Position numbers and translations under genes: made by a program. 64,000 nucleotides of DNA from positions 9,020,146-9,084,145 of the forward strand of contig CM038921.1 in assembly GCA_021904315.1 (NCBI GenBank). The letters run 5' to 3'. Source of the DNA: Sphagnum magellanicum (taxonomy: Eukaryota; Streptophyta; Sphagnopsida; Sphagnales; Sphagnaceae). Every line of letters starts with the position of its first letter. Position 1 is the stretch's first letter. The notes below the pieces were generated by a model. That model did not search any database, had not been told where the DNA came from, and saw only the letters and a program-made list of their open reading frames with translations. Positions 51,669 through 63,430 of the stretch are shown piece after piece.

Positions 51669-52410
51669 CACATGCTGAGTTAATTTGCTTGAGAGAGCCG
51701 TGGACTTGGATCTCCCGAATTCACATCAATTTTCCACCGATTTCCATTCTCGCCAAACTTCAGGACCATGACCTCAATTCTGCTTTTCGTTATCTAGCTC
51801 GCTCTCACGAAGAGCTAAGCTTGACCCAATAATTCTTGAGATCTCCTTTGGAGGAAGGCACCCGCAATCAAGTGCTACAAACCAGAGAGAATCAGTCGAG
51901 AGAGACTCGACACAAAAAGAGTGTGTGTGTGCAAAAGGAGACAGAAGAGAGAGAAAAGCTTTGTGCATAGCAAAGCGAGAAGAGCTGAAAACAGCCTGAT
52001 CTCTCTCCTCCTCTCACAAAAGCAACCCACGACATGTAGCTCAATCTTCAAAGCTAGAAGCTGATCATCATAACGATTGCCCCCTTGGTCAGTCAGTCAG
52101 TCCTTGGGGATTCACAAATACAAGCTTTATACAGTTTCAATAAGGCTACGAAATTTTTTCACATACTACTGCAAAACATTTGTGGATCTCGACTTCCGAC
52201 ACAGACTTCTTTGCACCCACGATGGTTAGCTCCATTGAAGCTGAAGATTAGTTTTTGTTTGAGAATCGAAGATAGAAAGACTCTCAATTAAGGGACCACA
52301 AAATCCCACACCACTCCTAATAAACATAACAAAAAAACACCAAAATTACAGACTCAGAACACCAAATAAGCACACCATTTTTCTTACATAGGTTTTCAAA
52401 CGCAGAAAAT
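51669..52410 (-). promoter_or_regulatory. Upstream and 5' leader region of the DUF547 gene
   Basis: Contains purine/pyrimidine-rich stretches (GAGAGAATCAGTCGAGAG, CTCTCTCCTCCTCTC near 52000) common in plant leaders. It is bounded upstream by the minisatellite that begins near 52417. No TATA box was assigned. Confidence 0.4.
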
Positions 52411-52416
52411 CCAGAA

Positions 52417-52926
52417 GTCAGTTTTTGCCTCAAGAGTTTGAACATGCTTTAGAGCTCAAGAAGTTAGTTAAAGTTAGTTTTTGCTCAAGAGTCTGGACAA
52501 GCTTTTGAACTCAAGAAGGAAGTCAAGTTTTGCTCAAAAGTTTGCACAAGCTTTTGAGCTCAATAAGTAAGTTAGTTCTTGCTCATAGTTTCAAGAGGCG
52601 TGCGAGAAAGCTCAAGAAGTAAGTTAGTTTTTGCTCAAGAGATTCAAACGAACTTTTGAGAAGCTCAAGAAGTAAGTTAGTTTATGCTCTCGTGAGTTCA
52701 ACAAGCTGTTGAGCACAAGAAGTCAGTTCAATTTTCCTCAAGAATTTCAACAAGCTTTCGAGCTCAAGCAGGTTGAGTTAGTTTTTGCTCAAGAGTTTTA
52801 AACAAATTTTGCTCAACGAGTTATATTGGTTTTTTGTTCAACAAAGTTTTTTTTAACTTATTGCTTCTGAGTTTCAGCAAAGCTTTTGGTCAAGAAGTTC
52901 GTATTTGCTCAACAGTTTCAACAAGT
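52417..52926. repeat. Minisatellite with unit of about 50-60 bp upstream of the DUF547 gene
   Basis: About nine or ten degenerate units following the pattern AAGTTAGTTTTTGCTCAAGAG, then TTTCAACAAGC, then TTTTGAGCTCAAGAAGT. Units vary from about 45 to 60 bases. The array starts roughly 750 bases upstream of the start codon. It opens no long frame. Confidence 0.8.
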
Positions 52927-55900
52927 AACCAAATCTAATAATAAAAGAGTATGTCCATGGGCATCAGTAAAATGGCCTGTACACTGTACTCTCCATGAAG
53001 TACACCTTTCAAGATATAGCACATCTCAAAGCATTAGCCAATTTGGTACATCAATAGGTTTGGACTTTGGACACTACATACATTTTACACCTGTACATGT
53101 ATATACCATACAGTGGCTTTCAGACGGCCTAGAAAATCAAAATGCCTGCTTCTGATTGATCAATCATAATGATTAGCCCAAGTGGTGGCATTTCAATACT
53201 CTCTCCAATTTTGCATATTTATGGGTTGTGCTAAGGAACTAATTGATGGTCTATATTGAATATGAAAAACATTGGTCATGAGTAGTGGGTGGACTTGCTC
53301 GTCATGCAAAACAAATAAAAATTTATATAATCGACGAGTGATTTACATATTTTGTGAAAATTTAATCTAAGTTGTGTGTGCATGTGTGTGTGTAGTATTG
53401 GGTAATAAACACTTATACGTAGGGTAAAGCCTCAAGGTGAGGCATTCCCAAAATACGGAACCTACGACAAGGCAGTAAGTAGGCTGAGTCCAATGTCCAA
53501 TCTGGCATTTTGAGAAGATTCTCCACACTGGGCTATACCTGGGTGAACCTTCTCATTGTCCTAGACATTGTAGATCGGAATTTGGAGAAGAGGGAGGGTT
53601 CTTACAATGAGTCCTTAAAACTGGGAGGAATCCTTCACCTAGGGTCCTTACACCTAGTTTTTAGAAGTGAGGTTCTTGCACCTACTCCTTAACAAGAAGG
53701 GATCTTACGCCTATGAGTAAGTGTAAGATCTCTCCCACCCCCCCCCCCCCGCCCACTTTTAAGGAGTAGACATTAGATTCCTTCTCATTTCTATGAGGGA
53801 GTTTCACAATTACAAAGTACCTTTCAAGTCCATTTAAGAAATTTCTGCAGTGTGTGTTAGCAGTGCCAAACTTTGCTTTTGGGATCAAAGCTGAAATTTT
53901 CAAAATCTTCAAACAGATGGCATCTTCCTTCCAGTGTGTGTGCATTTCAATTGGTTCGCACAGTACGCTCCCTTTTGACTATTATCACAAGAGGGTCAAG
54001 ATTTTTTAAAAATTTGTTTGTATCTGGCAATTTGGTCTGCTTATAGTTTACCCTGCTGAAATATGCCATGTTTCTCCCCTGTTCTGTGGGGCCATGAACC
54101 TTACATCTTAGTACTTACATGACAAACATTTTGAGCAACATGGGTGATGGGTTACAACTACAAATTGATGGCTCCATTCAAATTCTAATCTACAGTTTAT
54201 TTTGTCTTAAGCACTGAAAAAATCCTTGTATAGATGCTGTCCAGTGTTCTCAAGTCTAGACTCTTGTGTAACTACCAGTCTTCTTCTTCAAATGCAGGTT
54301 CAACAACTGAACAAATGCTAATGACCATTCAACAGAGTTATTTCACTGGCCATGCAACGGTAGCTACTTTCAGTCCAGTAGAAGGCCCTATGATGATGAG
54401 ACCATTACCAGCACAAGGGCCTGCAAGAGGTGAACCCAATCCACGTGTCCTGATCCTAGTAATGCCCCTCATCCCAGGACCTTACTTGTTTTACAAGAAA
54501 GAGGCCAATACACGAGATCAAACAAGCCAGATGTTGTAGAATAAGTTCGTGAGATAATCCCGGATGACTTTATGAACCCATCTAGAGCCCACATTGCAAA
54601 AAGTAAGAACTTTCACAAAGTCTCAGAACTCTTGAAATGAAATATACCCTCCCTACAATGGAGGTAGATAGACATGCATCCACTTTACACTACAAATTTG
54701 GTGCATAAAATGTGAGAACCCTCTTTAAATTGAAGTGTTAAGGACCTGCAGTAAGAAGCATATACCAATTGGTATTGCAAAAGAGAGTTCATTTTTAGAT
54801 AAAGGATTTGCAAAAAAATCTAATGTAGAGAGTCATGACAAGCTCTTATTCATGGTATCCTCTGGATCAAATTTTAAGATGCCAATACCAACAGCACTTC
54901 ATTCTCTTTCATAGAGTAGGAAAGCTTCTAGTGTCCATAGTTGCTCTTATTAGAAGAAATTTCACAAAAATGTGGGATTTTTTTTTTGAGGTTGCAACCC
55001 ATTCAAAGGTTTTCTTCAAAAAATTCTTAGAGGACCCCAGCCACATGGAAACCAACAAAATTCACAGAGAAGGACATCAGCTAAGGCTTGGCTTAATTGA
55101 CATGGGCTGCTTCCTAAGTGCATTAGCAAGTTACTAGTTGTTAGTAATGTGCATGGTACTAGCTCTCTTTCCTGAATTCAGATCTCCAAGCTTCTGGAGG
55201 GGAGGAGGGTACATTATCTATGAAAGGCTTCTTCCTCAAATCAGATTGGAGATTTTTCCAATTTTGTGTTGTTCGGAGTTTGGACCTTGTTTTCATACCA
55301 TGCACCAGATCAGCTGCATCCTTGGATCATTGGAATCTAGGGCTGGTACAATGACTAATCTTATGTGATCTTATAGTATTGAACACTGTGTTCTAAAATG
55401 TGATGTGGTCATGGTGCTGTAATAAAATCATGTGGACTAACTAATTTTACGGCTTCACTGAATCTACTTACTCTCAAACTGAGAGAGTCGGATTACTAGT
55501 GTTTCTGTTGGCTTGTCTTTCATCTGTAGTTCACAATAGTATTATTTTTTAGTGTGCATCCTGTACAGATTGAAGAGGAAATCCACATAGCAACAACTTT
55601 ACTTGAAGGCTGAATTGAATTGACAGATGGTGTGATGGTCGCTCTAATAATGAGTTGTAGTAGATAGGTGGTAGTTGATCCATCATCTCTTTTCTAGATA
55701 GACAAAATGTTCACAAGCTGTTTGTGAGAAGGCTCAACTTCCCCTCCTTACGATCGCATGCCATGACACCATTTATGAGAATTCAACAATGTCTCTTTCA
55801 TTCAGCCACCCTTGTGTCATGTGCTGCCAGGTGCTACCCATGATCCTTCTTCTTCTGACATCATGGGGATTCCCTTGTGAGTGTGGGGCCATGTATGCTC

Positions 55901-56828
55901 ATTCATATTTGCCTTTTCTCTTGAATCATTCATTCAATGGGTCGACCAAGACTATGCTAATTTTTTCTCTAAATTTATTTTTAAAATAGTAACACAAATC
56001 CATGCAACCCAAGGCAGCCACCAAAAACAAAAGTGCATTTGCAAATCTCAAATTCATGGTTTGAATTATGTGAGTTGGGTTAGTGTTAGATATATTCTTG
56101 TGGAAGCATTTTACCTGCCTAAAGAACCACAAAGTGCTTCCCTACCTACATAAGAATCACTTACATTCCCTAGTTTTTACTTACCTATAATACTTAACCA
56201 CTTAAGGTGCTTTCAAACCTAATCTTAAGTCAGTGTTAAGTGAAAATCTAGGTGGCACACAATGTTAAATGGGTGATTGTTTAATGTTAAGTGAATATTA
56301 ACTTAAACATAAAATCTTCATGGCAAATAGGTTTAGGTCCGAAATGACTAGCTTGGTGTTAGGGGACTTAATACTAGAGTCCTTCACACCAAGTGTGAAT
56401 GCACCACACTTGTGTTTGGCAACACTAGAAGAGCAGGAGTTCCCCAAAATAACCATCCCTTGATGCCATATCAGGGACTCATTTAGGAGTTGAGGTTTGG
56501 AGCTTCTTTCAGGAACACCCCCACACTAAGGGAAATTTACCCCCAGGTAAAGCATTGGCAGAATTCTTTTTCAATTTTTTCCTTGTGATACCCAATGGAC
56601 ATCCACCGGGTATCATGAGAAATTGATCTTGAACTCTAATCTCTGGCCATTGAATGAAACCATCCCCAAATCACTTCATTTTCTCATTTTTTAATTTTTA
56701 ATTTTAGGCGAAATTTCTCCAGTAAAAAAGAAAAGGCCGCCAGTTTCAGGATTCAAACAAGAGAGAGAGAGAGAGAGGAGTCCCAAGAAACCCTAAACCC
56801 ACAAAACTGGGCGCAGTTCACTACTAGC
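52927..56828. other. Intergenic DNA, no gene recognised
   Basis: Scattered short frames only. The frame at 54234-54539 follows an acceptor-like AATGCAG and reads GSTTEQMLMTIQQSYFTGHA, later EGPMMMRPLPAQG. It looks faintly coding but matches nothing I know. A run of C at 53738-53751 sits between small direct words (CTTACACCTA, CTTGCACCTA, CTTACGCCTA near 53648-53712). A GA run (56758-56778) and a telo-box-like AAACCCTAAACCC (56790-56803) precede the next element. Confidence 0.35.
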
Positions 56829-56925
56829 TAATAGAGTTATCCGTAAAGTAACCCTGTCTTCACCCTGTCTTTGGGCCTCCTTTCACCCCCTATCCCCTCT
56901 TTCAGTGGTATCCGCAAAGTAAAGA
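56829..56925. mobile_element. Left-end fragment of a TIR element
   Basis: TAATAGAGTTATCCGTAAAG, then TCACCCTGTCTTTGGGCCTC and CCTCTTTCAGTGGTATCCGC match the left part of the element at 58471-58897. The matching right end is not seen nearby. The near-complement at 58871-58897 could also pair with this end as one larger unit of about 2 kb. Confidence 0.5.
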
Positions 56926-58470
56926 CTACTGCAAACTCTTAAGTAGCCATAGATGCTGCTGCTGTGTCAGAGCCGACGGCATCTCCTCATCATTTTACCT
57001 TTGAATGCATTTAGCATGCACAACTTGATTATGTTTTGCCCTGATTTAATGTTTGCTGGATTTTGTTGTTGTTGTTGTTGAGAACAGGAATTCGGTGACT
57101 GAATATTGGAAAGCATTTATTGGCTCTGCTTTCTTGTAATGGGGGAGAGAGAGAGAGAGAGAGACACTCTCTAGAGAACAATGTAGTTAGTTTTCATTTG
57201 GGCTTACATTTTGAGGAATGTTCATTAGGTGTTAACACTTTGAAATGTGAGTTTCATTTTCTGGGAACATCATTGAACATTTCTTATTATTCTGACCTTT
57301 TGCTGGTTTGAAGTTTGAACCTGCCATAAGGGGGGACTGATGATACATTTTAGGCTGAATGATGATATTCAGCTGATGATAGGGTTTCCTTAGGGTTTAG
57401 GGTTTAACCATGAGGGGGTTTATGATAAGCCTATTCCTGAGCCACCTGGTAAGTAGTTGATAGAATAAAAAGGGTCATTTGGACAAAAACAAGATTTTTT
57501 TTTTGGGGTGGGCGAGATGGGCAGGATAAATTTATTGTCAACATACAAGATATGTGAAGAAACAAATTTTTTATCCCATATTCATTTTTTTAAATGCCTC
57601 ACCTCTTTCTGTTTTTTTCCCATGATTCGTGCCCTGCCTCATCTTTTTCATTTCTTCATGTCATACGAGCTGGGTATCACAAAAACAATTGACAAAATTG
57701 TTCCCTTGTGCTTTACATTGGGTACCACCCAAAGAGTGAGGTGTTCCCAAAATAAGCACTACCACTGGTTCTGCATTGGGTGGGCGCTTATGTCAGGAAT
57801 GCCCCATCACTTAGGCCATATCCTACAGTTTGTGCTGTGAGGGAGACATGGTCATGACACATGACTCATCATCCATAAGAATATTTAACCAAACATGGAA
57901 TCTGCACTCAACTCATCCATCTACATTTTTCCACTAAGTGAAAGATATATTTGTTGATGTTTCTCACCAGTTATATATGTTAAGTTATAATGATTTAGCA
58001 TTAAAACAAGCTTCCTTAATCTTCTTTTAAATCCACATATAATCAATTTTCCCCTAAGATTTTAATTGCCATTAACACCATGCATCAAGGCTGATCCCAA
58101 AAGGGCAACCGGATGGTTGTTACTTAACTACCCTTCTTGTTTGGGGAAAAGAAGCATACTTTGAAACAAGTATATTCAATTCCCCTTTATGGAAGCCCAC
58201 TTTGATAGCGTCAAAACCCAAAAAAACAGGCAGGAGGAGGACATTGCAGGAACAGTAAATCTTTAGCCACCACTAAATATATCCCAATCTCCTTTTGCGA
58301 AATCATCCTTTATAAATCTCTTCTTGATTAGTTTAGATTATTAAGTGGCATTTAAGGAGCCTATTAGTTACTTTGGTTCCCTGACAACCTAACTTACTTA
58401 ACGGCAACACGCCGGCCCATTCAAACTAGAGATGAATGAATGTACCACATCGTTTTAAGTAGAGTACATT
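56926..58470. other. Intergenic DNA with GA run and telo-box motifs
   Basis: A second GA run (57143-57166) and TTAGGGTTTAGGGTTT near 57391-57407 are present. Frames are short and show no recognisable domain. Confidence 0.35.
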
Positions 58471-58897
58471 TAATAGAGATATCCTGAAATTTACCCACTT
58501 TTCACCCTATCTTTGAGCCTCCTTTCACCCCCAAACCCCTCTTTCAGTGGTATGCGCACACTTAGTAAGGAAATTTTATTGAATCTGGATACGAAATGCT
58601 GACACTCAGCATTTAATAAACAAGGATCGAGCGTAATTATAGTAGCTGGACAGGTAGGAGCAGTGAAAATATATGTAGCAGCAGTGGAGGCGCTCAGGAA
58701 AAAAAGGAAAGATGGGATGAAACTCAATTACCACCAAAATTGATGGTATTTTGAGTTTGAACACCCCGCCCCCCGCCCGCCCTTCCCTTGAATGCTAACG
58801 TACATTTTTGCTAGTGGCTTTTTTAATATCACCCTGTTTATGACCAAACTCAGGGTTCTGGTGCTGTGTTTCCCTTACTTTACAGATATCTCTATTA
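58471..58897. mobile_element. MITE-like element with imperfect terminal inverted repeats
   Basis: The left end is TAATAGAGATATCCTGAAAT. The right end, read on the other strand from 58897, is TAATAGAGATATCTGTAAAG. Length is about 427 bases, with no coding capacity. The inner words TTTGAGCCTCCTTTCACCCC and CCTCTTTCAGTGGTAT are shared with 56829-56925. The target-site duplication is unclear, so the superfamily is not assigned. Confidence 0.55.
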
Positions 58898-61313
58898 TAT
58901 TAACAAAATTAAGCACTGATTATGCTCCCCTGTCTGAATTGAAATACAAAATTGTTGAAAATTCCTAATACGAAATCAATGAATTCTAATACAAAAACAT
59001 GGCCCCTTATAACAATTGGGTTATGAGTACTTTTGGTGTTGTGTACAACTTTGACTCATGTAGGATGGTCATTACTTTTGGTTTTTCTGCACTCAATTGA
59101 GTCTTGTAGGATTCAATTTTGCATAAGTCATTTCAGCGATTGATTGAGTTGGTCCTTCGACACATTATTACTGAAGAAACAAGTTCAATGACAAATAGCA
59201 TGCATACAAATTTATGCTTTAGCAAAGTATTGTGCATGCTATGTACAATTCAACATTAGATCACCCAATCAGTTTGTTCTTCCTCTTTGAAGAAGTCGTG
59301 GTAATAAACACTTTCAAGTGGAAAGAGTTAATGGTTTTGTTGAGTTGGAGCAAAACATTGTCAGTTATGATCAGCTTCGCTGGGGTGCTTGCTGCTCTTG
59401 GGGACTTTGATTACACCCAATCTTGCCATTTTTCAAGTTAAATTTTTTAAGTGCAAGATTCGTCTTTGTGTATTTTTGCAGACAACAAAGTTATCCCTAA
59501 AGTCATCCTCTGTCTGCCACCCAGTCTGAATCCTCTGTACAATCCCTTGTTTTTGTTATCTGTAAAGTCACTAGATCTAGAGATGAAAATTAAAAACTGG
59601 GGATCAGTCCAGAAGAGCAGGGTCCAAGTAAATTTTTTTTGAATTTATTTTTTGAAACACATCTGTTTGTTTGTTTATGGATCTGAAAAAAATCTACAAA
59701 AACTTGTCTTCTGTGCACTTTCAGCACTTTTTTTTTATGGATTCCGCTACAAACCTTGTTGTAGAGTTCGTTTTTTTTTTTTTCAATTTAATTATGGGCT
59801 TACTCAGGATGACTTTTAGGGTTTCTTTTATATCGAACTATTTAACTGAGATTCTTTCCACTTAGATTTTCATTTTCATTTGAATGAGCTTTTCTCTCTT
59901 TTTTCCTCACCTTTTCATGTGACTCATTTTTTCTTATTTTCACTTTTGGGAACTCTTTTCTTTGTCACTATGGGGTTTCTCTCTTCTTCTTTTTTGGGTT
60001 TTTTATTTAGAGTTTTTCAATTTTTCTTACTTTCTTGTTTATAGGGTTTTTCATTTTTGCTTATGTCTGACACCATGTGCATGCAACATCGTATTGTGCT
60101 TGTAATTATAATTATAATTGTTAACACAAAAGATCTATTCAATGCAAATGAACTAGAAAACAATGTTGGGCAATCAATTACTTGAGGTGTTTGTCCAAAT
60201 TGACGACAAGCAAAAACTAATCAACTTCATTCTATGGATGAAACATGACAATGTTACAATGTATGATCTTTTCATGTGAAATCTTATATATTAATTCACT
60301 ACGTCCGTTTGTTTGTCTCACGGGGGTTTTGGGGGGTGGGGGAGGGAAAGGCCGGTGAAGCAACGGGCGACCGGTGTTAATCTATGACGGGGGTTGGACC
60401 ACCACGGTTTCTGTGTACAAACCATCTCCACAAAGCATTGCAGCCATTCGAAGGGTAGGAATGACGGTCAGATCGCATCCCTCTCCCATCGCACCAGAAG
60501 CAGATATAAAAACCTTCCCTTCCCCCCCCCCCACTACCGAAAGAACCGGCGGTTATATAGAGGAGCGTGTTTTTGAAAATTTTCAAAACTTTCGGGAACC
60601 AAGGTTCAAAATGTTAGAACTGGGGTTTTGGGTTTTTTCACGTCGGGTAAGGAAGTAAATACCCGGATTGATAACCTGAGGGTACACACGGCTGGTTTTG
60701 ATACTCGCACAACGTCGGTCGGGACCACTGCGTGTTCGGGGTGGCTGGAGTGGCGTAGCCACGAGTGTCCGAAGGTCATGGGTACCACTAGTTGGAAGAA
60801 AAGTGTAATATGTAATGATGTAATTTCATTCCATTCTACATTAATGAGCCTATAAGTGATGAAATTTGATGGCCTACTAGCGAAGAGCAGGCTACCCTTT
60901 ATACACATATCCCAAAGTATTGATTATATTAGGTTCCTTGATGGGATTTTCATCACAATCTACAAGCCCTAGAACAATAAAAATTGTACAAAAAACCATT
61001 TAACAAACATGAAGATGTATTGTATGAACAATAATATAATTGTTTAACCAATGTGGATTTTTTTGTACATACTTAAACATCAAGTACCTTAGCTCCTACC
61101 ATGATGTGACCATCCTACATTAATCAAAGTTGTACATAAATTGGCATTAATTTTGTACATGGGGATGAATATTTTGAATGTTTCTTAAGGGTCCAAGGTA
61201 TATGGGTGAAGAGATGTTTGTGATGCAATGACTTGGGAAGCATGAGTTTCCATTTGGACATGATTTCGATGTAACATACAATAAAATTAAAGTATAGGTG
61301 GAATGGGGAATTG
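58898..61313. other. Intergenic DNA, no gene recognised; local GC-rich island
   Basis: AT-rich except 60310-60800, which is abruptly G+C-rich, has a C-run (60522-60535) and TATA-like words (ATATAAAA near 60505, TTATATAG near 60553). That island could be a promoter or an inserted piece. Its frames, such as 60374-60658, have no recognisable domain. Confidence 0.35.
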
Positions 61314-61471
61314 TTAATTTGAAGTAGAAATGGAAAACACTCATGAAATGGTTTGCTTCAACAAAACTCAATTATAATCATTTGTTTGGACATTAATTTG
61401 AAGTAGAAATGGAAAACACTTGTGAAATGACTTGCTTCAACAAAAATTCAATTATAGTCATTTGTTTAGAC
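61314..61471. repeat. 79-bp tandem duplication
   Basis: Two adjacent units, each beginning TTAATTTGAAGTAGAAATGG and containing TTGCTTCAACAAAA and AATCATTTGTTT or AGTCATTTGTTT, with few differences. The period is 79. Confidence 0.8.
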
Positions 61472-63430
61472 CTACAACTCTCTTGACTAATTTCATGCAC
61501 AAACATTGTAGAGACTTCACATATGAAATCATTGAGGACCACAAAATGACCTATCTTAATACAATTCAAATCAAGGCTTCTAATTATAAATCCAACATTT
61601 TTTTTCACCTTTGTTTTAAATTTTACATTCGTCAAAATTTCAAGGTCCTTAGTTGCCTTGAAATTGTTAACATTAAATTATTTCTTCTTATTTATGTTAA
61701 CTTCAATTTTACCCTTGCTAAAGTTGTATGGTTTTCATTATTGAACTACATCTCTTGCACTATGATAATAATTTCTTGGATTGCACTTATAACAATATCA
61801 CCTTCATCATTGTTTTGTCAGTTGGAATAATCGAAAAGCTTGGGCTTAAGATAATTCATGGGGTTGAAGCAAACTTCATCTATTAAGTCAAATGTATAAA
61901 TAATTAAGAGGGGTTGGTACAATGGGTGGGCTAAATGTACCATCAATCAAAATTTACCACATTTTGACAACATTTGGGTGTATGTCCATATTTTATCTTT
62001 AATCATGCTAATGCATCATCACACTCCAACACCACCTTTTCCCAAAATTAGTTATTCAATTTGTCCTTTTGAAACAAATTATCAAGATATGCACAAAATT
62101 AGGTATGAGCTATGTCATTTATTTCTTGTCTCTTGAATATAAAGCAAAATGACTATTGTAATTTGTGGCCATGGTGTTCAAATGGAAAAATTCCATAATC
62201 ATTCGTGAAGCTTTTCCTTACGTGTCACCTTCACCTTCAATTGATTAACCACAAATTTACGTTTTGCATCCAAATCGAATGAGCTCCCTTGCACCATCAT
62301 CTTCATCTTTCCATGATCATATGCCATGCCTAAAGTCATTTCCACACAATCGTTTTTTGCAAAATGCACAAAATAGCCTAAAAAAAACTTTACGGATTCA
62401 TTTACCTAGATGCATAATTCTTTTAAAACATTGTCCCCTAAAAACTTAATTTCTAAAAACATGGCTTTCTAAAAACATAAGTTTTTGAAATTTTGCTCTT
62501 TGGAAACATAATCAAGATACATAGCAAAAAACTTCTAGCTTACAAATGAGGCCTACAAACCTCACAACTTCATTACATAGCCCAATGCAAGTCTATCCAA
62601 ACAAAAGGGTCTATCCACATTCTAAAGAATTAGAATTCAATCATAAAAAAAGTTTGCAAACCTCATAATTGTATTACCCAGTTATGAATGTTTAAGCAAT
62701 ACGGTCAAGGTACGTAACAAAGAATCTAAATTCAATCACAAATTTAAGGTTTCCATACCTCAATACTTAATTACATAGCCCAATTACAATCTATTTACAC
62801 ATCAAAAAGTCAAGATTTAATCACAAAGAGGAGCTACATATCACCAATTAAAAGAAAAAAAAGTCTATCCATTCAACAACACCTTCTACAAACATATCCA
62901 AAACTCCATTGCCTCTAGGTGCATTCACATTATTAGGAACCAAAAGCAACACAAAGACAATGTCTTTATAAAGAATGGATTAAGAAATCAAGTTGACATG
63001 GTATAATGCAATTGGTCATCCATGGACAATATTTTTAATTTCATGATAAATATAATATAATGGCAAAAATTAATTACTATGACCTAAAAATATGCTACAT
63101 TATATTATTATGTAAAGGTTTATTAAAAAAAATTCTTATAATATGTCATTTTCAAATAAATTCAAGACCTTTTTAAAATATTTTAATCGTCAAAAATACT
63201 AGTTATAAACAAATATTGTGTTTTTGCATCCCATGTATTTGTTATTATCATCTTTTGTTTTGGATTTTAACAACATTATACACAAATAAAGGACCTATGC
63301 AAAAAAATTACAAGATTTTATAAATGCATCAAATTCCAAACCATATTTCCCAAAAAACAAAACAAAACAAAACACAAATGGTTTTTTTTTAATTTAATAA
63401 TGTGAATACGCCCCATTTAGAAGAAAAATT
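61472..63430. other. AT-rich intergenic DNA, no gene seen
   Basis: Frames such as 61432-61830 are Phe/Ile-rich without motifs. Between 62540 and 62850 phrases like CAAACCTCA, TAATTACATAGCCCAAT and AATCTATTTACACA recur, hinting at an older satellite related in style to the array that follows. Confidence 0.35.

Noticed and set aside
54234-54539. Frame of 101 residues with an acceptor-like start
   Set aside because: It matches no family I know, has no matching upstream exon and is followed by stops; kept only as a remark in the intergenic entry.
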